A stretch of 64,000 bases of DNA from Lysobacteraceae bacterium (GTDB lineage Bacteria > Bdellovibrionota > UBA1018 > JAGTJX01). Location: assembly GCA_023657465.1 (NCBI GenBank), contig JAGTJX010000003.1:738830-802829 (forward strand), given 5' to 3'. The notes under the pieces were generated by a model, which was not told the origin of the DNA, made no database searches, and was given only the letters and a program-made list of their open reading frames with translations. A program made the position numbers and the translations under genes. Positions within the stretch are counted from its first letter, which is position 1, and each line of letters begins with the position of its first letter. This document shows positions 32,828-45,437 of the stretch, one piece after another.

Positions 32828-34090
32828 CTAAAACTCATCGGCTTTAGGAATGCGTGTGAACGCAATCAGTGTTCGCGCGGAATCTCTTACGTCGTGAATC
32901 GCACCGAAGTACACTTTATCTTTCCCAAACTTCTGATTGATCTCATCGAGTAACCTTGGCATCAGCGCACGTCTCGGGTCTTCGAAGAGCGAAGGAGTAT
33001 GTTGTGCATCTTCAGTGAGATCGCTGAGCACCATTCCTACTTTCAGAGGTTGTGCATCTTCAGGGTGAGACTTCCAGAGCTCATTGAGAGCCGAGATGAG
33101 TTCACGTGTGTCTTGGGTTTCCATAAGCTTGACTGACTGATCAAAGTAGCGGGCTCCAGCGCTCCTGCCCCACACTGATCTAAAATCCTGTGCTTTCCTC
33201 TCTCCTGGAGGAGGCAAAAGACTCACATCAATGCTCAGCCTTGCAGTCCAATAACCTTCACGCCTAAGCCTCACTGCGGCTTTGTGCGTGAGCTTCTTGA
33301 TCACATCAAGAGCGCTCTTCCAGTTTCGATCTTCTGGCGGCAAAACATGTGAGTGACTGATGCTGCGAGTACGGGTGGCGACCTCTTCAGTCTCCTCGCC
33401 CCTTAGCCATCTATAAACATTCACGCCATGGATATTGCCCCAGACTTGTCTGAACTCCTTTTCATCTAGAGCAAGCAGATCACCCATAGAGAAAACCATG
33501 TGTTTTCTGAGTCTCTCTTCCATTGCAAATCCAATTCCAGGCAGATCTCTGAGCTTGAGTATTTTTAGTCTATGAGGGAGCTCAGACTTTTCAATGATCG
33601 TGAGTCCGTTTGGTTTTTGCATGTCAGCTGCAATTTTTGCAATCCAGCGATTAGGCGCGATGCCAATGGAACAGTGAATGACTTCGCCTACCTTTTGATG
33701 AATGACATCTTTTAATTGTTGAGCAAGCCTGATGGCATTGGCTCTATCTTTTTGAGAACCCTTAAGCTCAAACGCGAGTTCATCGATCGAACAAACACGA
33801 TCTACAGGCATCACCTCATCGACGACTTCTATGATTTTGTGATGAAAGTCGATATAAGGACCATGACCCGAATTCACTAGGATCAGTCCTGGGCACATTT
33901 TTTTGGCTTCAGATACAAGCGTTCCTGTCTTGATCCCGAATGCTTTCGCTTCATAGCTTGCTGCGATTACTGAAGTGTTATCAGCGATCATGGGTACTAC
34001 AGCTATGGGTTTTCCTCTCAACTCAGGGTTGAGCTGTTGTTCGACTGATGCAAAGTATGAATTAAAATCAAGATAGATCCACTTCAACAC
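32828..34090 (-). CDS. Y-family DNA polymerase (DinB/Pol IV-like)
   Basis: 420 aa. Palm motifs YLDFNSYFASVEQ (Asp8) and VCSIDELAFEL (Asp103, Glu104) give the metal-binding catalytic residues. SIGIAPNRWIAKIAADMQKP is the family's S-x-G-x-A-x-N-K-x-x-A-K region. Helix-hairpin-helix LRDLPGIGFAMEERL and a little-finger domain follow. It carries out error-prone bypass synthesis on damaged DNA. No beta-clamp motif was clearly identified at the C terminus. It is convergent with the CarD-like gene, only 10 bases apart. Confidence 0.9.
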   Translation of the reverse strand: MLKWIYLDFNSYFASVEQQLNPELRGKPIAVVPMIADNTSVIAASYEAKAFGIKTGTLVSEAKKMCPGLILVNSGHGPYIDFHHKIIEVVDEVMPVDRVCSIDELAFELKGSQKDRANAIRLAQQLKDVIHQKVGEVIHCSIGIAPNRWIAKIAADMQKPNGLTIIEKSELPHRLKILKLRDLPGIGFAMEERLRKHMVFSMGDLLALDEKEFRQVWGNIHGVNVYRWLRGEETEEVATRTRSISHSHVLPPEDRNWKSALDVIKKLTHKAAVRLRREGYWTARLSIDVSLLPPPGERKAQDFRSVWGRSAGARYFDQSVKLMETQDTRELISALNELWKSHPEDAQPLKVGMVLSDLTEDAQHTPSLFEDPRRALMPRLLDEINQKFGKDKVYFGAIHDVRDSARTLIAFTRIPKADEF

Positions 34091-34122
34091 TTGAAGACTC
34101 TAGCAATGACTGGGAGCGTTCT

Positions 34123-35281
34123 TCAATTTTTAAAGAATCTGATCTGAGGACCTGTGATTTTCGTCACCTCAGAGATGTTCTGCAATATGCCAAAACAATC
34201 GAGAGTCACTAATATGCCCCCGTCGCTCGCATGCATGAAGGAAGAAACGGGCACTTCTACTTCCATTTCTTTTATTCTTAACTTTCCGTTTGAGTCTTTT
34301 ACGAAGGTGTACTCACTCGACTCATAACTAGATTCGACTGAAGGCAGAGTATAACTCAATAAATTATTTTTTGATTCTTTAGCAATAAACGACTTTTCAA
34401 TACTTAGCATACAATAAGCTTTCTTAAGATCAACTCTGATTGGCTCAATCTGATTTCCATTTTGAAAAAACGAGATTGAAACTTCTTCTTTAGGAACCAA
34501 AAAACTCATCTGAGGATCTGTTGCAATACTAGCAAGCTCGATACGAACAAGCGAATAGTTAGAACCCGTGAATGGAAGTTTGATTTTCTTAGAGTTGCTC
34601 AGTTCTGTATTTTTAGAAACATCTTTTAGCGATTCTTCCATTTCTTCGCCGAAAGACTTGAAATAGTTTTTTCCCATTTTCGCATAAAGACCGAAGCTTC
34701 CGCCGACTGCTCCAACGAGATTGCCCATAGTAGTTGTATTATAACAAAGAAGAAGATGGTCTTCTCCTGTAGACATCATGATGAAGTCTTGATTCATCTT
34801 AAGGTTTTGAACAGAGCCATTTGAGAGTGTAATCACACTTCCACTACTCTCTTCCCAATTTACATTTTTGTTATTCTCTTCAATCTCCATTACCAGTTGA
34901 TTTTGAATTTCCTTACCGCTGAAACCTTCGGTGGCACTGTGACCGCCAGAAGTAAGTGTGCTCTCAATAGACCCCCAAAGGCAATAAGGCTTAGCAATAT
35001 CAATTGTTTTGGTTTTTGAATTTTTAGAAATGATTTTTCCGTTTTGGAAAAACACAACGTACCCTCCTGACCATTAATTTTGTTCACATCAGCCATTTCA
35101 AATCTAAAACTATTCACTCCATAATAGATGATGATGTCTTTTCCCTTTACTGCATCTGCAATTTGCACAGGAGATGAAGGTTGAATACGTACTAGTTTGA
35201 GCTCAACTCTTTCAAAGTGAGGTCTTGAGCAAGAACTGATGTAGAAAAAAAGGTCACTAAAACTAAAATTATTTTTTGCAT
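34123..35281 (-). pseudogene. Secreted-protein gene broken by two frameshifts
   Basis: A signal peptide starts at the ATG at 35281 (MQKIILVLVTFFSTSVLAQD, with GGAGA before it) and soon meets TAG. A second frame supplies VELKLVRIQPSSPVQIADAV and more, to about 35066. There the frame changes again within a GAGGGTAC run to YVVFFQNGKIIS, which stays open to 34123. The start phases of the three pieces are all different. Within the last piece SISFFQNGNQIEP and KKAYCMLS echo VVFFQNGKIIS and KPYCLWGS, so the protein had two related domains. The family is unknown. Separate genes are unlikely because only the first piece has a signal and a ribosome-binding site. Confidence 0.72.
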
Positions 35282-35306
35282 AAGCATTCTCCGACGATTC
35301 CAGAAG

Positions 35307-35798
35307 TTAATTCATATTATAAAAATGTGTGACATTCGTAAGATTGGTATCTCGACCATTCCTTCTGGGGTCAACATGCCAAAAATAAAAACTATCTGGC
35401 TTCCCCTTTTCGCAAAGTAGTTCAGAAGGCCCAGCATATGACCTTTGATATGCTTCAGCTATGAGCACTCCTGAATAACTATCTTTATAAACTGTAAATT
35501 CTATTCCGTGCTCTTCGTTGGAATAGGTAACCGCTTTATGATCAATTCTTTCTTTTACATGCACTTCGAATGGCGGTGTGTGGGTGTTTCTTGAGAGCGC
35601 TCTAAACTTCCACAATACTCCAACCACCGTTCCATTAGAGAGTTTTTTCAAATGAACTGTATATCCAGACCAAGTAGAATCATGCTGACCACTGCAGTCA
35701 AGGTATTCATTCTTTGTGATTATCGCTGGATTTGTCGTCGTTTGTGATGAAGTCCCAAAAACTGCTGTGAAAATTATTAAAACAAATGTCTTTTTCAT
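35307..35798 (-). CDS. Small secreted protein, 163 aa
   Basis: Signal peptide MKKTFVLIIFTAVFGTSSQT, then a beta-rich domain with two cysteines (YLDCSG and ELLCEKG) likely forming a disulfide, and a C-terminal YFWHVDPRRNGRDTN. No family is recognised. It lies upstream of the frameshifted secreted-protein gene in the same orientation (26 bases apart), so the two probably formed one operon of exported proteins. Confidence 0.6.
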   Translation of the reverse strand: MKKTFVLIIFTAVFGTSSQTTTNPAIITKNEYLDCSGQHDSTWSGYTVHLKKLSNGTVVGVLWKFRALSRNTHTPPFEVHVKERIDHKAVTYSNEEHGIEFTVYKDSYSGVLIAEAYQRSYAGPSELLCEKGKPDSFYFWHVDPRRNGRDTNLTNVTHFYNMN

Positions 35799-35870
35799 TC
35801 GCGAGTGATTAACGCACAGGCAAATTCAATACAAACATTATTTAAAAAAATAAGATGTTAGTGAAAATGA

Positions 35871-35905
35871 AAAAACCCCAGACAGTTTCCCGTCCAGGGT
35901 TTTTT
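35871..35905 (-). terminator. Intrinsic terminator of the rRNA operon
   Basis: On the minus strand CCCTGGAC pairs with GTCTGGGG (two G-U pairs) around an 8-base loop and is followed by TTTTTT. It lies about 10 bases past the 5S rRNA. Confidence 0.8.
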
Positions 35906-35914
35906 GAATTAAAA

Positions 35915-36028
35915 GGGGCATCGCGCTATTTTAACACCGAGCTACCTCGGCACTATGTTCGCCGCAGGCGAGCTTAACTTCTGAGTTCGGAATGGGATCA
36001 GGTGTAACCTCGCCGCCATAGACACCCC
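35915..36028 (-). rRNA. rrf: 5S ribosomal RNA
   Basis: The terminal helix GGGGTGTC / GATGCCCC closes a 114-base RNA. Internal landmarks are TGGCGGCGAGGTTACACCTG, ATCCCATTCCGAACTCAGAA and GCCGAGGTAGCTCGGTGTT, the universal 5S loops. It is last in the operon, followed by a terminator. Ends are set from the helix and may be off by one or two bases. Confidence 0.92.
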
Positions 36029-36239
36029 TAACTTGTATAAAAATTAGTGTCTTTGACTCCGGCCTGTTTATCACAGGCCGGATCGAAATGATTAGTATTA
36101 ATTTAAAATTTTTCTCACGTTCTGAGCTACGCTTGAAAACTCTCATAGAGAATTTTCTATTTAGGAACACCTATCTATCAAATAGTCCGTCCGAACTTCA
36201 AATCGTCAGAGATCTGAAAATAGGGAAGAAATAATAAAA

Positions 36240-39140
<2,901 letters not shown>

Positions 39141-39230
39141 TTTGTTATTTTTCGCCTATTCAATCTCGAAGTCGACCTTCGAAGCATGGTCCAATTCTGC
39201 GCTTGTTACATATTCAAAAAGACTATCTTG

Positions 39231-39244
39231 TTTCTTAAAGAATA
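39231..39244 (-). promoter_or_regulatory. BoxA-like antitermination site before 23S
   Basis: Minus-strand TATTCTTTAAGAAA resembles boxA (core CTTTAA) and sits in the 16S-23S spacer shortly before 23S, the usual place for an Nus-factor antitermination element in rRNA operons. Confidence 0.45.
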
Positions 39245-39410
39245 GGCCACAGTGATAAAATCTGCGACTCTTCACGTGAGGCTCTCACAACGCAATTGTC
39301 TACAGTCACCATTCAGTTATCGACCGAAGCACCGATACACCGGACTCAACGTCTTTGGTTCAAGCGTTATCTGTATTCGCCACGCGTCTGTTCCATTCTT
39401 ACCGAGTTTA

Positions 39411-39487
<77 letters not shown>

Positions 39488-39632
39488 GTCTACGGGGAGC
39501 CTTGGTGCAGTCGGATCGACCGACATTCTCTGCTTGCAGAGAGCAGGTGCATTCATTTGACTATGGTAAGCAAACCGACCCGCCTTGCGAAACGCCTGAA
39601 GAGTCTTGGCGACCTGAAGACATCAGTCCTTG

Positions 39633-41156
<1,524 letters not shown>

Positions 41157-41430
41157 ACTTTATTAAACTTTGTGTTGATCCGCAAAACAGGTTTAACCCT
41201 ACTTTGCGTTTCTGTTGCTCAATTCTCGAATTATTATATTAGACAGAGAAACCGAAGTTCCTCTCTCTGGGATAAAAAGAATTGGCTTATGCTTACTACA
41301 CTCCATTTCCCTTGCGGGTCTGGAGCTAGCAGCTTGGCCCGCTCTCTCATCTAAAAAATTCATCCAATTTTCAAAGAACAAGCGGCCTTGAGAAGAAGTT
41401 TCCTTTTTGCTCATTGCCGCGAGGTCTTTC
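41157..41430 (-). other. rRNA operon leader region
   Basis: A gene-free leader between promoter and 16S. It holds a boxA-like element (minus strand TGTTCTTTGAAAA at 41380-41368), as in antiterminated rRNA leaders, and an AT-rich part just before 16S that would pair with the spacer for processing. The 71-aa open frame across it has no coding features and is rejected. Confidence 0.65.
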
Positions 41431-41459
41431 TAAGTAGCGGAAACCTTTTGAGTGCGCAA
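41431..41459 (-). promoter_or_regulatory. Candidate rRNA operon promoter
   Basis: Minus-strand TTGCGC, 17 bases, TACTTA. An A/T-rich tract (AATTTTTTTTGAAAATAG) just upstream could act as an UP element. The transcript would begin about 270 bases before 16S. Confidence 0.5.
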
Positions 41460-41519
41460 TAGCTATTTTCAAAAAAAATTATGACACGATTGCACTAAGT
41501 GTTTTTGGCTCCATTTTCA

Positions 41520-42431
41520 TCATTTCAATTGGTACTGCGAAAGCTTTTTTAAGAGGGTAGATTTACTCATACCCGTACCCCTCGCCATTTGGTTAATTCT
41601 TCCCTGATATTTTATAAATGCTGACTTCAGGTACTGTTTCTCAAAATTACCCAATGATTCCTTATAGTTATAAGTGCTTAGCGAACCATCTATAGTCGTA
41701 AATGCCTGAGACGCAAAACCAGGAGGTAGATGCTCTTTTAAAAGCTCAGAATCCAAGCAACTTGCGACAGAATATTCCAAAACATTCTCTAATTCTCGGT
41801 AGTTACCAGGCCAAGAATATGCTTCGATTGCGTGTGCAAATTCTTTTGAAATTTTCTGAATTGGTTTTTTCTTTTGCTGAGAAATATTAGAGAGAATCAA
41901 ATGCACTGTTTCACCAAAATGTAGAGGATTCTCAGCTAATTTTGGCATTTCTAAAGGAATTACGTTTAAACGAAAGAAAAGATCTTCTCGAAAATTTTTT
42001 AACTGAATTTCTTTAGGAAGATTTTTATTTGTCGCCGCAATGACTCTCACATCAAGCTGTTTTGTTTGGGCACTCCCCACTGGTAAAATCGATCTGTCTT
42101 GAAGGAACTGCAGAAGCCTTTGTTGAAGTTTCATAGATAATTCTCCGATCTCATCTAAAAAAACCGTACCACCATTCGCTTGCTCAAAAAGACCAGTTTT
42201 CTTGACATCTGCACCAGTAAACGAGCCTTTTTCGTGACCAAAAATCTCTGATTCTAAAGTCCCTTCATGAAGACTCGCAAAGTTCACCGTCACAAACGGC
42301 TTACTCGCTCTTGAACTCATCGAATGAATTCTCTTAGCTAACGTGGTTTTCCCGGAACCAGTAGGACCGGTGATGAGAACATTGAGTGGATGCTTTGCTG
42401 CTAATTCTACTAAGTGACTGACTGACTTCAT
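41520..42431 (-). CDS. Sigma-54 activator without a regulatory domain
   Basis: 303 aa. It begins directly with the AAA+ domain: Walker A GPTGSGKT (22-29), the sigma-54 contact loop as GSFTGA (69-74, Ala changed to Ser from GAFTGA), Walker B VFLDE (90-94), GNYRELENVLEYSVASC and a Fis-type helix-turn-helix at the end (GRINQMARGTGMSKSTLLKK). There is no receiver, GAF or PAS domain, so activity must be controlled through expression or partners, as in PspF-like proteins. A strong ribosome-binding site AAGGGGAG precedes it, and a sigma-54 promoter lies upstream. Confidence 0.92.
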   Translation of the reverse strand: MKSVSHLVELAAKHPLNVLITGPTGSGKTTLAKRIHSMSSRASKPFVTVNFASLHEGTLESEIFGHEKGSFTGADVKKTGLFEQANGGTVFLDEIGELSMKLQQRLLQFLQDRSILPVGSAQTKQLDVRVIAATNKNLPKEIQLKNFREDLFFRLNVIPLEMPKLAENPLHFGETVHLILSNISQQKKKPIQKISKEFAHAIEAYSWPGNYRELENVLEYSVASCLDSELLKEHLPPGFASQAFTTIDGSLSTYNYKESLGNFEKQYLKSAFIKYQGRINQMARGTGMSKSTLLKKLSQYQLK

Positions 42432-42492
42432 GAGACTCCCCTTACCTATTGATGGTTAACGAACTGATTGTTTGACTACTAAATCCTCACGT

Positions 42493-42508
42493 TGCAACCC
42501 GAGTGCCA
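42493..42508 (-). promoter_or_regulatory. Sigma-54 promoter
   Basis: Minus-strand TGGCACTCGGGTTGCA matches the -24/-12 consensus TGGCAC-N5-TTGCA exactly. Transcription would begin near 42481, about 50 bases before the ATG of the receiver-less activator. The site is in the divergent region between two sigma-54 activators. Confidence 0.85.
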
Positions 42509-42593
42509 AGATTCTCATGACCTGTACTCTGCTATATTTTTGTATACGGTTTATTTTTATTAACTCTAAGAGATCTTGTAGGCATTCACCAAC

Positions 42594-42620
42594 ACGTGTT
42601 GACGGCTATAGACAACACGT
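42594..42620. promoter_or_regulatory. Enhancer-like inverted repeat
   Basis: ACGTGTTG, 11 bases, CAACACGT is a perfect inverted repeat; the left arm is itself part of the palindrome CAACACGTGTTG (42590-42601). Its centre is about 125 bases upstream of the predicted sigma-54 start, the usual distance for an NtrC-family activator site. It also lies just before the ATG of the response regulator at 42637, so binding there could autoregulate that gene. Confidence 0.6.
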
Positions 42621-42636
42621 AAGATGATAGGAGTTC

Positions 42637-44064
42637 ATGAATAACATACCGCAGATTCTGATCGCTGATGATGACTCAATTATTCATATGAGTATGGATG
42701 TCATTGCGGAAAAACAAGGATGGAAGCTCACTCATACAAGTCTTCCCAAACAGACTCTGGAGAAAGTCAATAATGAGATATTTGATCTCATTATTCTAGA
42801 CATTCACTTCGGCCATAAAAAAGCAGGATTAGAAGTCCTGAAAAGTTTACAGAAGTCATCTCCACTGACTCCGGTCATCATGCTCAGCGGAGAAAATGAA
42901 TTCAGCTTCATCAAAGAGGCTCTCAAACTTGGTGCGGAAGATTATATAATCAAAGGCGACGAGGAAGAGAAACTCGTCCACTCAATCGGACAAGTACTCA
43001 AAACAAAAAAACTAAGTGATCAATCGCTAGCACACTCACGTGAGCTCATACACAGGGATGAAGCACACCAACTCGTAGGCGAAACAGTCGTAGTTCAAGA
43101 GCTTAGAAAAACGATTGATAAACTCAGAAATAAACGAATCAATATTCTCATCTATGGTGAAACGGGTACTGGAAAAGAAATTGTAGCTCGTGGATTAAGA
43201 GCAAGATCTGGTGATGAACTAGAGCCTTTCGTTGCAATTGATTCAGCCACTATTCTCAGTTCTACTGCAGAAAGCTCACTTTTTGGGCATGAAAAGGGTG
43301 CATTCACTGGTGCAGAGCAATCCAAAACCGGACTTTTTGAAGAAGCACGTGACGGAACGATATACTTCGATGAAGTTTCAAACATGCCGCTTGAGATTCA
43401 GTCCAAGCTCATGCGTGTACTTCAAGAAAAAGAAATCCGTAAACTCGGTAGCAATCAAACCATCAAACTCGACTTCAGAGTGATCGCTGCGACCAACAAG
43501 GACCTCACTGAACTTTCTAAAAAAGGCGAATTTAAAGACGATCTTTTTCAGCGTTTGAACGTCGTGCCAATCACGATCCCACCACTCAGAGACCGAGCAA
43601 ACGACGTGCCTCTTCTCATCTCTCGCGCATTCTTAAAAGCAGGGTCACCACAGTTCAACATCAGTGAAGATGCAATTACTCTGCTTAAGGTCTATCCCTG
43701 GCCAGGTAATGTGCGAGAACTCGTACATCTTGTCCATTACTGGATCGCAATGAACGATACTGGTTCTATTGAGGTTCCTGATCTTCCACCGCACATTAGG
43801 ATTGCGGCTCAAAAAAAAGGCTTTAGCTCTTCAAACAATCAGTCTCAATCCAATGAGCAAACTCGATCAGACAAATCAGGCACCTTCTATGACAAGGTAG
43901 AGGCGTATGAATCATCACTACTCAAAGAAGAATACAAAATTTGCGACGGAAATATTTCTGCATTGGCGGAAAAAATGGGAATGGATCGATCCCATCTCTA
44001 TAGTAAACTCGCTCAATACGGCATTCATCAAAAACGTGAAAAAAATAAACCTCACTCATTGTGA
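42637..44064 (+). CDS. NtrC-family response regulator
   Basis: 475 aa. The receiver domain (1-120) has the acidic pair at D11-D13 and phosphoacceptor Asp55 in LIILDIHFG. A central AAA+ domain (about 145-375) has Walker A GETGTGKE, GAFTGA intact, IYFDEV in place of the usual Walker B FLDE, and R-fingers in RVLQEKEIRKLGS. A Ser/Gln-rich linker leads to a Fis-type helix-turn-helix (ISALAEKMGMDRSHLYSKLAQYG). It would activate sigma-54 promoters after phosphorylation by a kinase not present in the window. The likely target is the divergent sigma-54 promoter. The start follows TAGGAG. Confidence 0.94.
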   Translation: MNNIPQILIADDDSIIHMSMDVIAEKQGWKLTHTSLPKQTLEKVNNEIFDLIILDIHFGHKKAGLEVLKSLQKSSPLTPVIMLSGENEFSFIKEALKLGAEDYIIKGDEEEKLVHSIGQVLKTKKLSDQSLAHSRELIHRDEAHQLVGETVVVQELRKTIDKLRNKRINILIYGETGTGKEIVARGLRARSGDELEPFVAIDSATILSSTAESSLFGHEKGAFTGAEQSKTGLFEEARDGTIYFDEVSNMPLEIQSKLMRVLQEKEIRKLGSNQTIKLDFRVIAATNKDLTELSKKGEFKDDLFQRLNVVPITIPPLRDRANDVPLLISRAFLKAGSPQFNISEDAITLLKVYPWPGNVRELVHLVHYWIAMNDTGSIEVPDLPPHIRIAAQKKGFSSSNNQSQSNEQTRSDKSGTFYDKVEAYESSLLKEEYKICDGNISALAEKMGMDRSHLYSKLAQYGIHQKREKNKPHSL

Positions 44065-44093
44065 GGATTACTGGAATATCTGTTTAACAAAAC

Positions 44094-44855
44094 TTATTTT
44101 CTCACTCTATAGTAAATCCAACCTGGATGGGGGTCTGACTTAGGGTCGATCACTGACTGAAACACGTCTTCTTCTGTCGACCAATACGGCTCATACCATT
44201 CACGGTCTGGATCAAGCACCAGCACGAGCTTCTTCGCGGCATCATAAGCTCCAATCACAGCTACGTGTCCAGGACCTTCAGGGTCGCCAGTGAGATCTGC
44301 TTGCAAGAAGTTGATCACTATGAAGTCATTCGCAGTTTTCTCGTTCTCGACTAACTTGTCATGAAACAGTTTTCTACTCGCATCCAAGTTATTCGAGTCG
44401 ATTACATTCAGGTCAATCTGTGTACCCGGATTCTCTAATCCCAAGTTGTGAACCGCTAGCTTCAATACTTCCCAATGCTTCTTGATTGCAACGTTGGAGC
44501 GATCAAACTTCTCGATAGAAAAACCTCCAAGAATGGTTTTCTTGTAGCGATCATCAGTGTGTTTTTCAGCTAATGAATGAAAAGTAACAAGCGGTGTATC
44601 TGATGAAAGACCTTTCACAGTTCTTGCTGCATTCAGTGTCGTCGTAAAAGCGGCTGCTGAGCAGCCACTCTTTGTTTCTTGTCCAACATAGTAAGGCATG
44701 AGTGCCCAGAAATCTGGAGCATTGTTTTTCTTAAAATAAGACTGATTTGTACCTAATGAGAGCGGAACAGCCTTCGGTCCGTATTTAGGATTCGCAAATG
44801 TTGCAGTCGAAATAGAAAAAATAACTACCATCACGAGCTTCGAAAATTTTATCAT
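44094..44855 (-). CDS. Secreted phytochelatin-synthase-like cysteine peptidase
   Basis: 253 aa with a signal peptide (cut after STATFA). The papain-like core of the phytochelatin synthase family is visible: Cys65 in QETKSGCSAAAFTTTLNA, His197 in GPGHVAVIGAYD and Asp215 in VLVLDPDREWYEPYW. The His-Asp spacing of 18 equals that of the cyanobacterial enzyme alr0975. Prokaryotic members hydrolyse glutathione to gamma-Glu-Cys; export would place this activity in the periplasm or outside. It lies 18 bases after the TonB-like gene in the same direction. Confidence 0.8.
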   Translation of the reverse strand: MIKFSKLVMVVIFSISTATFANPKYGPKAVPLSLGTNQSYFKKNNAPDFWALMPYYVGQETKSGCSAAAFTTTLNAARTVKGLSSDTPLVTFHSLAEKHTDDRYKKTILGGFSIEKFDRSNVAIKKHWEVLKLAVHNLGLENPGTQIDLNVIDSNNLDASRKLFHDKLVENEKTANDFIVINFLQADLTGDPEGPGHVAVIGAYDAAKKLVLVLDPDREWYEPYWSTEEDVFQSVIDPKSDPHPGWIYYRVRK

Positions 44856-44873
44856 GTGTCTAATGATATGAGA

Positions 44874-45434
44874 TTAAATCTCGTAATCAATAGGAATAGC
44901 AAGCCTAAGACTCGATTCCCTGAGTTGTGCTGGGAAAGCCTTAAACCGTGTTGAGTTTTTAACAAGATCAAAGGCCGCTTGATTCAATCTCGAATAGTTA
45001 CACGGTTTATGAATCAACACATCCGAAATCACACCTTCGCGACTCACTGTAAACACGATCTCGACTCTGCCCTTCTCCCTCATGGAAGCAGACGCAGCCG
45101 GATAAACGAGCTGTCTCTGAAAAAACTTCTTCAGCTCATAAAAATATTCTTCTTTAGCAGTAGCAACTCCGAAAGCTGTTTGGGCAGAATTATCAGGTGA
45201 AGAAGCAGCTTGTGAACTGGGCCTGGGTTTCAGGACAGGTTTCGTTTGGGTATTGGAGTGAGTGGATTCAGGGCTTTGTTTTTCTGTAACAACTTTCTTG
45301 TAGCTAATCGGATCTAAGCTTAAGATTATCATCCCTGGTTCAGGTCTTCTCAGCAAAATCCAAAGTAAAATGAATAAAACAATCCCTAGATGAGTGAATA
45401 CACTGAGAAACCAGGGATTGTTTTTGAATTTCAA
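44874..45434 (-). CDS. TonB-family protein
   Basis: 186 aa. An N-terminal membrane anchor (residues 9-27), a Pro/Ser/Thr-rich linker (about 55-85) and a TonB C-terminal domain (about 95-185: RQLVYPAASASMREKGRVEI, VSREGVISDVLIHK, FPAQLR...IPIDYEI). TonB links the inner-membrane ExbB/ExbD motor to outer-membrane receptors. No exbB, exbD or receptor gene is nearby, so the partner is unknown. It starts three bases after the subtilase stop, so the two are probably cotranscribed. Confidence 0.87.
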   Translation of the reverse strand: MKFKNNPWFLSVFTHLGIVLFILLWILLRRPEPGMIILSLDPISYKKVVTEKQSPESTHSNTQTKPVLKPRPSSQAASSPDNSAQTAFGVATAKEEYFYELKKFFQRQLVYPAASASMREKGRVEIVFTVSREGVISDVLIHKPCNYSRLNQAAFDLVKNSTRFKAFPAQLRESSLRLAIPIDYEI

Positions 45435-45437
45435 AAC

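Noticed and set aside
41199-41414. 71-codon minus-strand frame before 16S
   Set aside because: It lies between promoter and 16S in the leader and contains the boxA-like element; no protein features.
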